A DNA stretch of 64,000 bases. It comes from Bremerella sp. TYQ1. Its GTDB lineage: Bacteria; Planctomycetota; Planctomycetia; Pirellulales; Pirellulaceae. The notes under the pieces were generated by a model that saw only the letters and a program-made list of their open reading frames with translations, searched no databases and was not told where the DNA came from. Position 1 is the stretch's first letter. Every line of letters begins with the position of its first letter. A program made the position numbers and the translations under genes. This document shows positions 48,374-57,702 of the stretch, in pieces. The DNA lies in the NCBI RefSeq assembly GCF_020150455.1, contig NZ_CP083740.1, positions 2,418,001-2,482,000 on the forward strand. The letters run 5' to 3'.

Positions 48374-48494
48374 GAGGCCCGCCGCAGGAATTTTGATAGA
48401 GCGGCGCCTCGTAAGGTTGCCTCGCCAGCCATTGTTTTTCCACCACCAGCGAGGCGTGGTAAAGACGCGCGATAGCCCCTGGGGCGCGCGTCTT
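48374..48494 (-). promoter_or_regulatory. Structured pnp leader
   Basis: Within the 329-base gap between rpsO and pnp lie two strong stems: GAGG..CGCCGC / GCGGCG..CCTC (48374-48410) and AAGACGCGCG / CGCGCGTCTT with an inner CCC/GGG (48462-48494). In E. coli, PNPase and RNase III control pnp through leader hairpins; a similar role here is inference. 48252-48373 is AT/GC mixed with no gene. Confidence 0.4.
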
Positions 48495-48522
48495 CAGGCT
48501 AATTCCATTGCCAGTAACTTAA

Positions 48523-48554
48523 GAGGCTCGTCCGAAATTGGGAGAACGAGCCTC
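48523..48554 (-). terminator. Hairpin after rpsO
   Basis: GAGGCTCGT pairs with ACGAGCCTC (9 pairs), 26 bases after the rpsO stop on the - strand. The following sequence TTAAGTTAC is only moderately T-rich, so it may be a leaky terminator letting some transcription into pnp. Confidence 0.5.
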
Positions 48555-48580
48555 GTTCGACCAGACCGAAGTAGTAGCAA

Positions 48581-48850
48581 CTACTTACGAATACCAAGCC
48601 GTGCCAGCATATCCAGGTACTTCTGAGGATCGTGCCGCTTCAGGTAATCAAGCAAACGGCGACGACGGCTCACCATGGCAAGAAGACCACGACGCGTCGC
48701 GTAGTCCTTCTTGTGCTTCTTCATGTGCTCCGTCAGGTTGTTGATGCGATTGGTCAAAATCGCAATCTGAACTTCCGGGGAACCCGTGTCCTCGCCACCA
48801 CGCTGGAAATCTTGGATGGCATCGTTCTTCTTTTCTTTGGTAATCGACAT
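48581..48850 (-). CDS. rpsO: Ribosomal protein S15
   Basis: An 89-residue small-subunit protein binding 16S rRNA at the central domain. The sequence shows [40 protein letters not shown] and [17 protein letters not shown], the family signature. It is encoded just upstream of pnp, as in many bacteria. The ATG is used; no clear ribosome site is visible. Confidence 0.97.
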   Translation of the reverse strand: MSITKEKKNDAIQDFQRGGEDTGSPEVQIAILTNRINNLTEHMKKHKKDYATRRGLLAMVSRRRRLLDYLKRHDPQKYLDMLARLGIRK

Positions 48851-49090
48851 GGGCGACTTTACTTACGTCCGCAAGTAGGGTGACTTCTTCTTAACCACAA
48901 CAACGACAAGGACTTGTGAAGCCGAAAGGACAACCGCGACAACCAATTTCGCGGACACCAGCGCATCAAACTCATCCTCAATCTCTTGATAAGACCGTTA
49001 ATTTAGCAGTGAAAGCTGATATTGCAACGCCTAATAGGCCTTTGGGGGGCAGAATGGGGGCGAGTTTACCCGCAAAATCGCCCATGCCAC

Positions 49091-51688
49091 CTATTCTTCC
49101 ACAACGGACGCGGTATCTCGCCATGATAGGACGGCAGCCGGCAGTCCGTCCTTGGTAAGCCTTACTTCGACCAAGCCGTTCTCCGCTGTATTCATCCACT
49201 GGGGGCCATCATCATCCTCTATGTTTGGCCCTTCAATATTTCGAGAGCCGCTACTGACGACGATCCACTCTGGTCGACACCATGCATAAAACGTTTCTGG
49301 GTTGCTGTAACGGCTTCCGTGGTGCGGGGCCATTACCACGTCGCACTCGATCGGCCGTTCCAGGATCACCGCTTCGGTCCCCGGAGACTCGAGATCTCCA
49401 GGCAATAATATGCGGCGTCCGTGATACTCAATCAACAGCACGATACTGTTCGCGTTGTCACGCCCCAGCACTCCCTTCCGAGTTGGGTGCAGCACCGTTA
49501 GCCCCACTTCCGGATGCGTACGTAAACGCTGGCCGGCTGAAATTGTTCGGAGCGGGATGTCGCGCGAGTCCAAATCCTCGAGCAAGATCGTGACCAATTT
49601 GCTCGGAATTCGCTCCATCAAATCAGAACAATAAACGGTCCCAATCGAAAACCGCTCGAGCAGCTCCGGCAATCCGTTGAAGTGATCGGCGTCGTCATGC
49701 GAGATCACCACGGCATCGAGATGCGAGATTCCTTTGCTCCACAAAACGGCCGACAACGACCGAGTCGCCCTCTTCGGCGAACCTAATCGCCCGCAGTCGT
49801 AAAGCAGGTTCTGGCCATCCGGCAATTCCACTAGTACACACGTCCCATGACCGACGCTGACAAACGTACACGTTAGGTCGTCTCGCGTCTCTGCTTTAAG
49901 TTGCTGAATAGTTCCCCAGGCGAAACCGACCGCCAGCCAGACCGCAACAGTGGCGACTCCCCAGCGAATCGGAAATCGCTGTGCCAGCAACAAGCATCCC
50001 ACCAGCGTGATCACTGCGTAAAAACCAACGACCCACCACACCGGCGGGCCTGCGGACCAAAACGTGAGCGGCATTCGGGCTTGGGTTACTTCGACCAACG
50101 TTTGCATGAACCACAACGCCCCCGTCACCATCCACGCCACGCTCGGCGTTGCCCACGGTGCGATGACTGATGTGACGACAATCAACAGAATGCCAGCAAG
50201 GGCTATCCCCATCGGAACCACTAAAACGGGCGAGAGTATAACGGTCCACGGTGACGCCGCATGAAAGTTCAAAAGAACGAGTGGTAACGTCATCAGCCAA
50301 ACGACCAGCGAAGCAATCACCAGCTGCATGGCGCCTCGGCGAATGGCTCGCCACCACTTGATCGGTTTCGGCCGCGTCTCTTCGATCAGCCGCTTGAGTG
50401 GATCGTACTTCTGATGAATCGACTGCATCCCGGCCAACCAGGCAAGTGTTGCGACAGCTACAAACGAAAGCTGGGTTCCGGCTTGAAAGATCTCTGTGGG
50501 ACTCCAGCAAACAACAAAGATCCACGCCGCTGCCAAACTGTTCCAAAAGGAATTGCGGCGATAGACCATTAGCCCGATACAAAGCGAAGTCACCAAGATC
50601 GAAGCTCGCACGATCGGAGGACGTGCATCGACCAACACAACGTATCCCAGCGTCAGCACCAACATACAAAGCCCCGGCAGCCAAACAGGCCCAGGCAAGT
50701 GCCGCAGAATACCGTACGAAAACATGGCCAAAATCCCGAGGTGTAATCCCGAGAGAGCCAGCAGATGGACTGTGCCTGTGCCGCGAAACGCTTCGTCTGT
50801 TTCATCCGCCAAACGTTCGCGACGGCCGAGAAAAATGGTTTCGGCCAAGCCTTCTAAACGGGGTGGCACCGCCGCGATTAATTGCTGGCTGACAAAGTGC
50901 CGAGCCTCCGCAATCGGATGCCAGGCCGAAACGCCTTGAGCACGCTCGATCGTTGACAGACATTTGACGTAGTTGGCCCGCAAGAAGGTGCGCCGCCGTT
51001 TCCCACGAGCCCAGTTCGCAAAGTCGAACTCGCCAGGATTTAGCGCCCCTTCGCTGCATGTCGCTTGAGCAAAGACACGTATCTTCTCGCCGGGCCGAAC
51101 ATGAATCTCATCGCCGGCAACGTAGACTTCGGTGAATCCAGAGGCATCGACCCACTGCGTACCGCTACGGATTTGCTCGATCCGAAATGGGACTTTCCAC
51201 TGGTTTGGCAATTCAAACTCGAAGGCTGAATCTGGCGATTTCGCTGGCAGAAAACGGGGATAGTCGGTGACCAATCCTCGCAGTGCAACCGGACGTTTGT
51301 CGGGCGATAGACTAACACTCAGTTCAGTGGCAAGAAAGAAATTCCAATGAACGTGATAAACCATGCCGCCGAATGTTCCCACGGCCATCAGCAGCAAGAT
51401 GCTTGCAGACTTTTCATTCTGCCGTCGCCACAACGCAGCCCAGCCCAATAAGACGGCGAAAAATGCCAGCAGCCAGAACACCATCGAAACGTCCAGCCAG
51501 GCATCTGCAAGGACACCAACGGTTAGCGCCGGCGCGAGCAGCACGAGCGGTCGATAGACGATTCGCTGGTGGCGATTCTCCGAGATTTCATGTCCCGCGG
51601 TGGCAGCCAACTTGATTCCGGATGCGAAAGCGATGAAGCTGGAATGAGCGAAACTTGACAGTATCGCATGGCTGGTCAATGCACTCAA
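49091..51688 (-). CDS. comEC: ComEC/Rec2-like DNA uptake channel protein
   Basis: An 865-residue membrane protein with three parts: an N-terminal DUF4131-like region with membrane segments; the competence domain with its many helices (LLALSGLHLGILAMFSYGIL; LSFVAVATLAWLAG); and a C-terminal metallo-beta-lactamase-like domain (VISHDDADHFNGLPELLERF; MAPHHGSRYSNPETF). ComEC carries single-stranded DNA across the inner membrane in natural transformation. The start is uncertain: the TTG at 51688 opens the frame, but a later TTG or GTG is possible. It is divergent from the sulfatase gene. Other competence genes are not in the window. Confidence 0.88.
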   Translation of the reverse strand: MSALTSHAILSSFAHSSFIAFASGIKLAATAGHEISENRHQRIVYRPLVLLAPALTVGVLADAWLDVSMVFWLLAFFAVLLGWAALWRRQNEKSASILLLMAVGTFGGMVYHVHWNFFLATELSVSLSPDKRPVALRGLVTDYPRFLPAKSPDSAFEFELPNQWKVPFRIEQIRSGTQWVDASGFTEVYVAGDEIHVRPGEKIRVFAQATCSEGALNPGEFDFANWARGKRRRTFLRANYVKCLSTIERAQGVSAWHPIAEARHFVSQQLIAAVPPRLEGLAETIFLGRRERLADETDEAFRGTGTVHLLALSGLHLGILAMFSYGILRHLPGPVWLPGLCMLVLTLGYVVLVDARPPIVRASILVTSLCIGLMVYRRNSFWNSLAAAWIFVVCWSPTEIFQAGTQLSFVAVATLAWLAGMQSIHQKYDPLKRLIEETRPKPIKWWRAIRRGAMQLVIASLVVWLMTLPLVLLNFHAASPWTVILSPVLVVPMGIALAGILLIVVTSVIAPWATPSVAWMVTGALWFMQTLVEVTQARMPLTFWSAGPPVWWVVGFYAVITLVGCLLLAQRFPIRWGVATVAVWLAVGFAWGTIQQLKAETRDDLTCTFVSVGHGTCVLVELPDGQNLLYDCGRLGSPKRATRSLSAVLWSKGISHLDAVVISHDDADHFNGLPELLERFSIGTVYCSDLMERIPSKLVTILLEDLDSRDIPLRTISAGQRLRTHPEVGLTVLHPTRKGVLGRDNANSIVLLIEYHGRRILLPGDLESPGTEAVILERPIECDVVMAPHHGSRYSNPETFYAWCRPEWIVVSSGSRNIEGPNIEDDDGPQWMNTAENGLVEVRLTKDGLPAAVLSWRDTASVVEE

Positions 51689-51769
51689 TTTTTTCGTGCC
51701 GAATGATCGGAAATTTGGTAGGTTAATTCTCGCTTCTATTCCCCTTTCCTTCCTGACGATGAACTCACC

Positions 51770-53137
51770 ATGATGCGAAATCGACTACTCTTGCTGACCT
51801 GTTTGGCTGTTGCTTCCCTCACGCATGTCTGGCAGACGGTCTCGGCTGCGGATCGTCCCAACCTGATCTTCTTGCTGACCGACGATCAGCGTTTCGATGC
51901 CCTGGGATGCATGGGCAACCCGGTTATCAAAACGCCTCATATCGATCGCCTGGCGGAAGAAGGCGTTGTATTCGAGAACGCGTTTGCCACCACCGCCATT
52001 TGTGCGACAAGCCGGGCCTCGTTCCTGACGGGGCAGTACGCTCGCCGACATGGCATTGTCGATTTCGGAACCATGCTGACCCCGGAAGCGTTCGAGAAGA
52101 CATTTCCGGCGATGCTTCGAGCCAACGGTTATCGCACGGCTTTCATCGGAAAATGGGGCGTCGGCCGCAAGCTGCCTGCCGACGAATACGACTACTGGAA
52201 AGGCTTTCCCGGGCAAGGAAAATATTTCGTCGACGGCGAGCCGCACATGACGAAACGACTCGAAGATCAAACGCTCGAATTCCTCGATACCTGTTCGCCT
52301 GAAAAGCCGTTCTGCCTGCAAGTAAGCTTCAAAGCGGCACACTGCCAGGATGGGCCTGGCTGGCAGTTTCAGCATGCTCCGAAGTACACCGATTACTACG
52401 CCGAAGACACGATTGTTCCGGCAAAAACGGCTAATGACGAACACTATCAAAAGCTACCGAAACAACTGCAAGGAGGCGAGTCGCGTGTTCGCTGGGAACG
52501 CCGTTTCGATGGCGAAGAGATGTTTCAAAAGAACGTGAAAGACTACTACCGATTGTTGACCGGCGTCGACGACTTTGTGGGTGCGATGGTCGACAAGTTG
52601 CAGCAGAAAAAGCTGGCGGACAACACGGTGATTATCTTCACGTCCGACCATGGATTCTTCCTCGGAGAACATGGCTTGGCCGGCAAGTGGTTGATGTACG
52701 AAGAGTCGATTCGTATCCCGATGATCGTGTTCGATCCGCGTCTGCCGGAAGCGAAACGAGGGCAGCGCCGCGACGAGATGGTGCTCAGTATCGACGTCGC
52801 TCCGACTCTGCTGGATTTGGCTGGCGTGGAAGTCCCTTCTGTCATGCAAGGGCAAAGCCTGAAGCCCCTTGTCGCCAGCAATTCTGGCGACGATTGGCGA
52901 ACCGAATTTCTCTACGAGCATCTCTTCCCGCACGCAACCATTCCGCAAAGCGAAGGGGTTCGGGGCGAGCGTTGGAAGTATGTTGCTTACGAGCTGACGA
53001 AGCCAAAATTAGAGCAGCTGTTCGATCTGGAAAACGATCCCCACGAGGTCCACAACCTAGCGGACGATCCTCAGCATGCTGAGAAATTGGAGGAGCTTCG
53101 CGGCCAACTTCAGCAGATGCGAAGCGACCTGAAGTAA
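51770..53137 (+). CDS. Secreted sulfatase (formylglycine type, S1 family)
   Basis: A 455-residue sulfatase with a signal peptide (LLLLTCLAVASLTHVWQTVSA). It hydrolyses sulfate esters from a carbohydrate or similar substrate. The formylglycine motif is CATSRASFLTG with C78; the metal site begins with NLIFLLTDDQR; the second metal segment is IIFTSDHGFFLGEHGLAGKW. The C-terminal subdomain has EQLFDLENDPHEVHNLADDP. The substrate is not predictable; planctomycetes carry many sulfatases for algal polysaccharides. Formylglycine formation needs FGE or anSME encoded elsewhere. Two ATGs in tandem (51770, 51773) are equally possible. Confidence 0.93.
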   Translation: MMRNRLLLLTCLAVASLTHVWQTVSAADRPNLIFLLTDDQRFDALGCMGNPVIKTPHIDRLAEEGVVFENAFATTAICATSRASFLTGQYARRHGIVDFGTMLTPEAFEKTFPAMLRANGYRTAFIGKWGVGRKLPADEYDYWKGFPGQGKYFVDGEPHMTKRLEDQTLEFLDTCSPEKPFCLQVSFKAAHCQDGPGWQFQHAPKYTDYYAEDTIVPAKTANDEHYQKLPKQLQGGESRVRWERRFDGEEMFQKNVKDYYRLLTGVDDFVGAMVDKLQQKKLADNTVIIFTSDHGFFLGEHGLAGKWLMYEESIRIPMIVFDPRLPEAKRGQRRDEMVLSIDVAPTLLDLAGVEVPSVMQGQSLKPLVASNSGDDWRTEFLYEHLFPHATIPQSEGVRGERWKYVAYELTKPKLEQLFDLENDPHEVHNLADDPQHAEKLEELRGQLQQMRSDLK

Positions 53138-53167
53138 GCGATCCGTTTGTTAAATTGTCAAAGAGCG

Positions 53168-53203
53168 ACGGCTGATTTCACGCGAGAAGTCAGCCGTTCT
53201 TGA
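53168..53203 (+). terminator. Terminator-like hairpin after the first sulfatase
   Basis: ACGGCTGA pairs with TCAGCCGT (8 pairs, with an inner TTC/GAA), 30 bases after the stop, followed by TCTTGA. The T-tract is weak. The rest of the 53138-53451 gap shows no gene. Confidence 0.4.
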
Positions 53204-53451
53204 CCTGCAATTGCCAAGACTTGCTCAACGATTATACAACTTTACCTGCACGCTTGTACAACACTTCATTACAATCGATATATCAGCGGCGAGAAACGGA
53301 GACGGCCAGCACCCTAGCCCTCTCCTTCTACCCAAGTTCCGGTGAAGTGATCATTCTTTTGCCTATCCCTCGACGATAGTTTTGCGATTGTCGGCGCGCT
53401 CGATACGATGAAGAAAGTTCGCATTGGATTCTTCTCGCAGAGCAACTCCTC

Positions 53452-53997
53452 ATGACGCCAGACTCTTGGCACAACTCAGACCCTCCTCCGTGTTTCTCGC
53501 TGTGGGCGTTGGCTTCGGCCATGGCGATGTGCGGCGTTGTCTTCGCCGTGCTGCGACTACTGGGGCCATTCGCAGCGTTCATGACCATTCTTTTTCTCGC
53601 TGTCGCCCTGGTGCATCTTGGGGCCTCTTATCTCAGCTTGCGGTTGGGACTGAAGCGAAGGCGCAACGATCGAAATCCGCCCACGCCCGGCGAACGCGTA
53701 CCGCCCCCTGCCCTGCCGCGGAAATGGAAGGCCTCGAATTTGGCCGAGCGGTCAGGGCTGTCGGCGAAACAGATTCACCTGATGACGCAAGCTACGCTCG
53801 CTGGTGGAATCTTAGGAGCAAGTGCGAGCACCTGGCTTCCCGCCCATCAGTTCAACGCCGCGGTGCTGGGCGTCTGCTTGATCAGCGGCGCGGCGTTATG
53901 CGGCATGGGCTGCTTTGTGCTGAGCAACTTGATTGAGCATGCCTGGCGGGCACTCGCGTCGGCCAGACATGCCGATTGCTCTCAGCCGGTGGAATAG
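53452..53997 (+). CDS. Small integral membrane hypothetical protein
   Basis: A 181-residue protein with two hydrophobic segments at the start (WALASAMAMCGVVFAVLRLL; AFMTILFLAVALVHLGASYL), a basic and Pro-rich loop, then two more (LAGGILGASAST region and LGVCLISGAALCGMGCFVLS). No family is recognised. Start: ATG 53452; another long frame in the same stretch is a shadow. A palindromic hairpin with T-tract follows. Confidence 0.55.
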   Translation: MTPDSWHNSDPPPCFSLWALASAMAMCGVVFAVLRLLGPFAAFMTILFLAVALVHLGASYLSLRLGLKRRRNDRNPPTPGERVPPPALPRKWKASNLAERSGLSAKQIHLMTQATLAGGILGASASTWLPAHQFNAAVLGVCLISGAALCGMGCFVLSNLIEHAWRALASARHADCSQPVE

Positions 53998-54017
53998 TAC
54001 CGACGTAAGCCCACGAG

Positions 54018-54074
54018 GTACCAGGGCTTTAAGACATGCCCACGCGCACGTGAGCATGGCACCTGGTACTTTTT
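54018..54074 (+). repeat. Long palindromic hairpin with T-tract, possible dispersed intergenic repeat
   Basis: Nested inverted repeats: GTACCAGG / CCTGGTAC outside, CATGC / GCATG inside, then CACG / CGTG with a 4-base loop (CGCA), followed by TTTTT. It lies between the small membrane protein and pyk (convergent). It can act as a + strand terminator. The arrangement resembles palindromes repeated in intergenic gaps of planctomycete genomes, but only one copy was seen in this window. Confidence 0.55.
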
Positions 54075-54118
54075 GGCACCCATTGCTTATTAAGAGAATT
54101 TGTTCGCTGCGATCAAGC

Positions 54119-55579
54119 TTAGTCTTGCGGCTTTTCGACGCGGTGGACCACGACGATATACTCGGCCGACTGCATGATGCCGCCGCCGGTGATGAAGACT
54201 ACGCGGTCCCCTTCTTCCAGGTAGCCATTGGCGAGGCCCCACTGGTCGATGAAGCGGCGAAGCTGAATGCCGTTATGAACCGGAGCGTTCGAGATCGGCG
54301 TGACACCCCAGTAAAGGCTCATCCGTCGTAATGCCGCGTCGGAGTCACTCACGCTGATGGTCGGGATCGAATCGCGAAGCTTGGCTTTGGTAAGTGCGGT
54401 ACCGCCGGTACGTGTGGCGGTGACAAGCAGTTTCGCTCCCAGATGTTCGGCAGTAATCGATGCCCCGGAGACGACGGCCTGCGTGATGGGATGCACCTGG
54501 GCGACGCGGTTGTCGATCTTACGAGCCGGCCCACGTTCTTCCATCCACATCTTTTCGGTGGCCAGCATGATGCGGTTCATCATCTTCACAACCGCCACGG
54601 GGTGAACGCCCACGGCCGTTTCGCCGGAAAGCATACACGCGTCCGCACCATCGAGAATGGCGTTGGCCACGTCGGTTGCTTCGGCACGCGTAGGACGGTT
54701 CGAGGTCGTCATGCTGTCGAGCATCTGCGTGGCGACGATCACAGGGCGACCGATTCGCGAGCAAGTCGAAACGATCAGCTTCTGAGCGGCAGCCACTTCG
54801 GCGACGTCGATTTCCACACCTAAGTCACCACGAGCCACCATTACCCCGTTCGATTCCTTGACAATTTCTTCCAAGTTATCCAGGGCTTCTCGCTTTTCGA
54901 TCTTAGCGATGATGAACGCTCGCGATTCGTGCTGCATCAGCAAGTCGCGAAGGACTCGCAAATCGTCGGCCGAACGCACAAAGCTCAAGCTGACGTAGTC
55001 GAGATCGTTCTCGGCGGCCCACTTCACATGTTCGATATCTTGCGGGGTGAGGGCTTCGACGCTCAGTTTCGTGCCAGGCAGGTTAATCCCCTGGCGGCTA
55101 CGAATTGGGCCGGTCTGCACAACTTTACAAGTTGCCGTATCGGACGACTTTTCGATCACCGTCATCATGACGGTTCCGTCGGCGAGCATCACGTCGTTGC
55201 CAACTTCCAACTCGTCGATCAACGGTTCGTAGTTGCAAGTCAACGTATTTGGCTTGGTGATTTCGTCGCCACGGACGAACGTGAAGATCTCGTCTTCATG
55301 GCAATGAATCATGTCGTCCGGTAGCACACCGAGACGAATCTTCGGACCGGACAGGTCGGCCAGCGCGGCGATCGGACGATCGACTTTGGCGCTGATCGCA
55401 CGAATATTCCGAACCACTTCCGAGTGATCCTTCAAATCGCCATGGGCCAGGTTCACGCGGAACACGTCCACGCCGGCCATGATCAGTTCTTCCAGCATCT
55501 CAGGCGTGCGACAAGCAGGACCAACGGTCGCCACGATTTTCGTTCGGGCACGGTTCGGGAAGATGCGAGCAGCAGACAT
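54119..55579 (-). CDS. pyk: Pyruvate kinase, probably potassium-independent
   Basis: A 486-residue glycolytic enzyme making pyruvate and ATP from phosphoenolpyruvate. Substrate and metal motifs: KIVATVGPA, RVNLAHG, VARGDLGVEI, ATQMLDSM, SGETAVG. At the site of rabbit Glu117 the sequence is ADLSGPKIR, with Lys (K80), and the potassium ligands Ser and Thr are changed to Ala45 and Leu76. These changes are those of potassium-independent enzymes. The C-terminal allosteric domain is present, ending near TGGGIMQSAEYIVVV. It converges with the + strand small membrane protein across the palindromic repeat. Confidence 0.94.
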   Translation of the reverse strand: MSAARIFPNRARTKIVATVGPACRTPEMLEELIMAGVDVFRVNLAHGDLKDHSEVVRNIRAISAKVDRPIAALADLSGPKIRLGVLPDDMIHCHEDEIFTFVRGDEITKPNTLTCNYEPLIDELEVGNDVMLADGTVMMTVIEKSSDTATCKVVQTGPIRSRQGINLPGTKLSVEALTPQDIEHVKWAAENDLDYVSLSFVRSADDLRVLRDLLMQHESRAFIIAKIEKREALDNLEEIVKESNGVMVARGDLGVEIDVAEVAAAQKLIVSTCSRIGRPVIVATQMLDSMTTSNRPTRAEATDVANAILDGADACMLSGETAVGVHPVAVVKMMNRIMLATEKMWMEERGPARKIDNRVAQVHPITQAVVSGASITAEHLGAKLLVTATRTGGTALTKAKLRDSIPTISVSDSDAALRRMSLYWGVTPISNAPVHNGIQLRRFIDQWGLANGYLEEGDRVVFITGGGIMQSAEYIVVVHRVEKPQD

Positions 55580-56049
55580 AGTTCGTGGCTTGGTTAAAGT
55601 CGGTGCGGAAGAAACGTAAGGACACGCATAAATCTAGCCCATCGCTTAGCGAATGACGATGGGGTTTTGAGAATCGTTAACCATTAACATTCCGCAAACA
55701 GCGTGGAATATTCTCACTTTGAGCCTTATTCCATTTGAGAATCTTATGCGCATCGAGCGTAACGGAAGCTGAAACAACCTTGGCACCGCGTTACGGTGAC
55801 AGATCCTGCGCCGTAATAAGGGATCGATGGCTACCATAGAGATCATGAAGACTTACGTTTTTTTGATTTTTATGGCACCGCGGCCATGAAATCAGTATTA
55901 TAAAGGCCCCTATTCCATTACTTCCGGTTAAGCCGGGCCGTTTTTCCCTTACCCCATCAACGGGGAAAACCGTTCCCGTGCCATCCACGGATTACCACAC
56001 CTGTGGAAACCATTCCTACCTTTGCCCATTCTCCCTGGGAGTCACCACT

Positions 56050-57456
56050 TTGAGTCCACGATCTGATCGCCGAACGTTTTTGAAGTCGTCCGCGGCCGGA
56101 GCTGCGGCAATGTCGGTTCCTTATATCTTCACCAGTCAGCCCGCGATGGCCGACGAGCAGAAGGCCAACGAAGCCAACGACCGTCCTTTAGTCGGTTGCA
56201 TCGGCACCGGCAGCCGTTGGAATGCTGTCGGTCCGAACGCCATGCAATTGGGCGACGTCGTGGCAGTTTGCGACGTGGATGCGAACCACGCCAATGCGGC
56301 GAAGAAGAAGACCCTCGAGATTCAAAAGAAGCGTGGCGTGGAACGCGACGTTGACGTTTACGAAGACTATCAGAAGATCCTCGACCGGAACGATATCGAG
56401 ATTGTCACCATTGTGACGACCGATCACTGGCACTCAAAGATCGCCATCGAAGCGATGAAAGCCGGGAAAGATGTCTACTGCGAAAAGCCGCTTACTCTGA
56501 CCATCGACGAAGGCAAAAAGATCTGCCAGGTCGCCAAAGAAACCGGCCGAGTCTTCCAAGTCGGTACCCAGCAGCGAAGCGAAATGGGCCTCCGATTTCT
56601 GCAGGCCATCGCACTGATTCGGGATGGACGCATTGGCGACATTGAGCATATCGCGGTTGCCATCGGTGGATCGCCCAGCAGCGGCGAGATCCCTGTGACC
56701 GATGTCCCCAGCCATTTGAACTGGGAAAAGTGGCTCGGTCAGGCCCCCATGGTCGACTACCGCTACATGAAAGAAGGCAAGCATGCCAAGACGCGTTGCC
56801 ACTACGAATTCCGCTGGTGGTACGAATACTCAGGCGGCAAGCTGACCGACTGGGGTGCTCACCATGTCGACATCGCCCAGTGGGGTCTCGACCAGGTCGG
56901 CGACGGGCAAGGTCCTACCTCGATCGAACCGATCTATGCCAAGCATCCTGTCGAATTCAAAGATGGCATGCCGCAGCAAGACGATCGCTACAACTGTGCA
57001 ACCAACTTCCATGTCAAAGCGACGTTCGGCAACGGCGTGGTGATGGACATCAAAGATTCGCACGACGATCTGGGCTTCGGCAACGGCATTCTGTTTACAG
57101 GCTCGAAGGGACGCTTCCTAGTCAATCGCGGCAAGATTGTCGGTTCGCCGATTGATGAACTGAAAGACAATCCGCTGCCGGAAAACGCCATTGCCGAAGT
57201 TTACGGCGGTGCAATGCCGGCCAAGAGCAACGCCCACATGGCGAACTTCTTCGAATGCGTGAAAACGCGGAAGCTGCCGATCTCGGACGTCTTTACGCAT
57301 CATCGCGCGTTGACGACGTGCCATCTGTCCAACATCGCTATTCGCTTGAACCGCTCGCTGAAGTGGGATCCGAAGAGCGAACAGATTATCGGCGACGATC
57401 AAGCCAATGCGATGCAGGCCCGCGAAGCCCGCAAAGGTTACGAGGTTACCGCCTAG
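56050..57456 (+). CDS. Tat-exported Gfo/Idh/MocA oxidoreductase
   Basis: A 468-residue NAD(P)-dependent oxidoreductase-like protein. A twin-arginine signal ([16 protein letters not shown]) directs export. The dinucleotide fold is [10 protein letters not shown], with VVAVCDVD, and the family motif [11 protein letters not shown]. Later come [12 protein letters not shown] and the C-terminal fold. Start: TTG 56050, with GGGAG 8 bases upstream; the frame opens earlier but has no support. Such proteins act on sugars in planctomycete periplasm; the substrate is unknown. It is divergent from pyk across 470 bases with no gene. Confidence 0.87.
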   Translation: MSPRSDRRTFLKSSAAGAAAMSVPYIFTSQPAMADEQKANEANDRPLVGCIGTGSRWNAVGPNAMQLGDVVAVCDVDANHANAAKKKTLEIQKKRGVERDVDVYEDYQKILDRNDIEIVTIVTTDHWHSKIAIEAMKAGKDVYCEKPLTLTIDEGKKICQVAKETGRVFQVGTQQRSEMGLRFLQAIALIRDGRIGDIEHIAVAIGGSPSSGEIPVTDVPSHLNWEKWLGQAPMVDYRYMKEGKHAKTRCHYEFRWWYEYSGGKLTDWGAHHVDIAQWGLDQVGDGQGPTSIEPIYAKHPVEFKDGMPQQDDRYNCATNFHVKATFGNGVVMDIKDSHDDLGFGNGILFTGSKGRFLVNRGKIVGSPIDELKDNPLPENAIAEVYGGAMPAKSNAHMANFFECVKTRKLPISDVFTHHRALTTCHLSNIAIRLNRSLKWDPKSEQIIGDDQANAMQAREARKGYEVTA

Positions 57457-57483
57457 TCGCGATCGACTCGTCACACTCCCCTG

Positions 57484-57524
57484 CCCCTGGTTCGAGATTG
57501 CCTCGGACCAGGGGTTTTTATTTG
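57484..57524 (+). terminator. Rho-independent terminator after the Gfo/Idh gene
   Basis: CCCCTGGT pairs with ACCAGGGG and the helix continues through a T-G pair and CGAG/CTCG to a 5-base loop (13 pairs), followed by TTTTTATTT. It lies 27 bases after the stop codon. Confidence 0.9.
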
Positions 57525-57702
57525 TGAGCTACATCACATAGCGACAAAGCGGAACCGAGCCGTTTGATTTGCCAACGCCGCCCATGGATATTTCGTGTCC
57601 GCTTTCCACAGAGAGGGTAAGAAATGCTGACCGGCGTGGTATAACTTAGTGATCTAAAATCCCCACTTTGATTCGCACTCTTCGAGACATAGAACGACAA
57701 CG

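Noticed and set aside
53424..53936. 170-residue frame overlapping the small membrane protein gene
   Set aside because: Arg-rich out-of-frame shadow; the 53452 frame has clear membrane segments.
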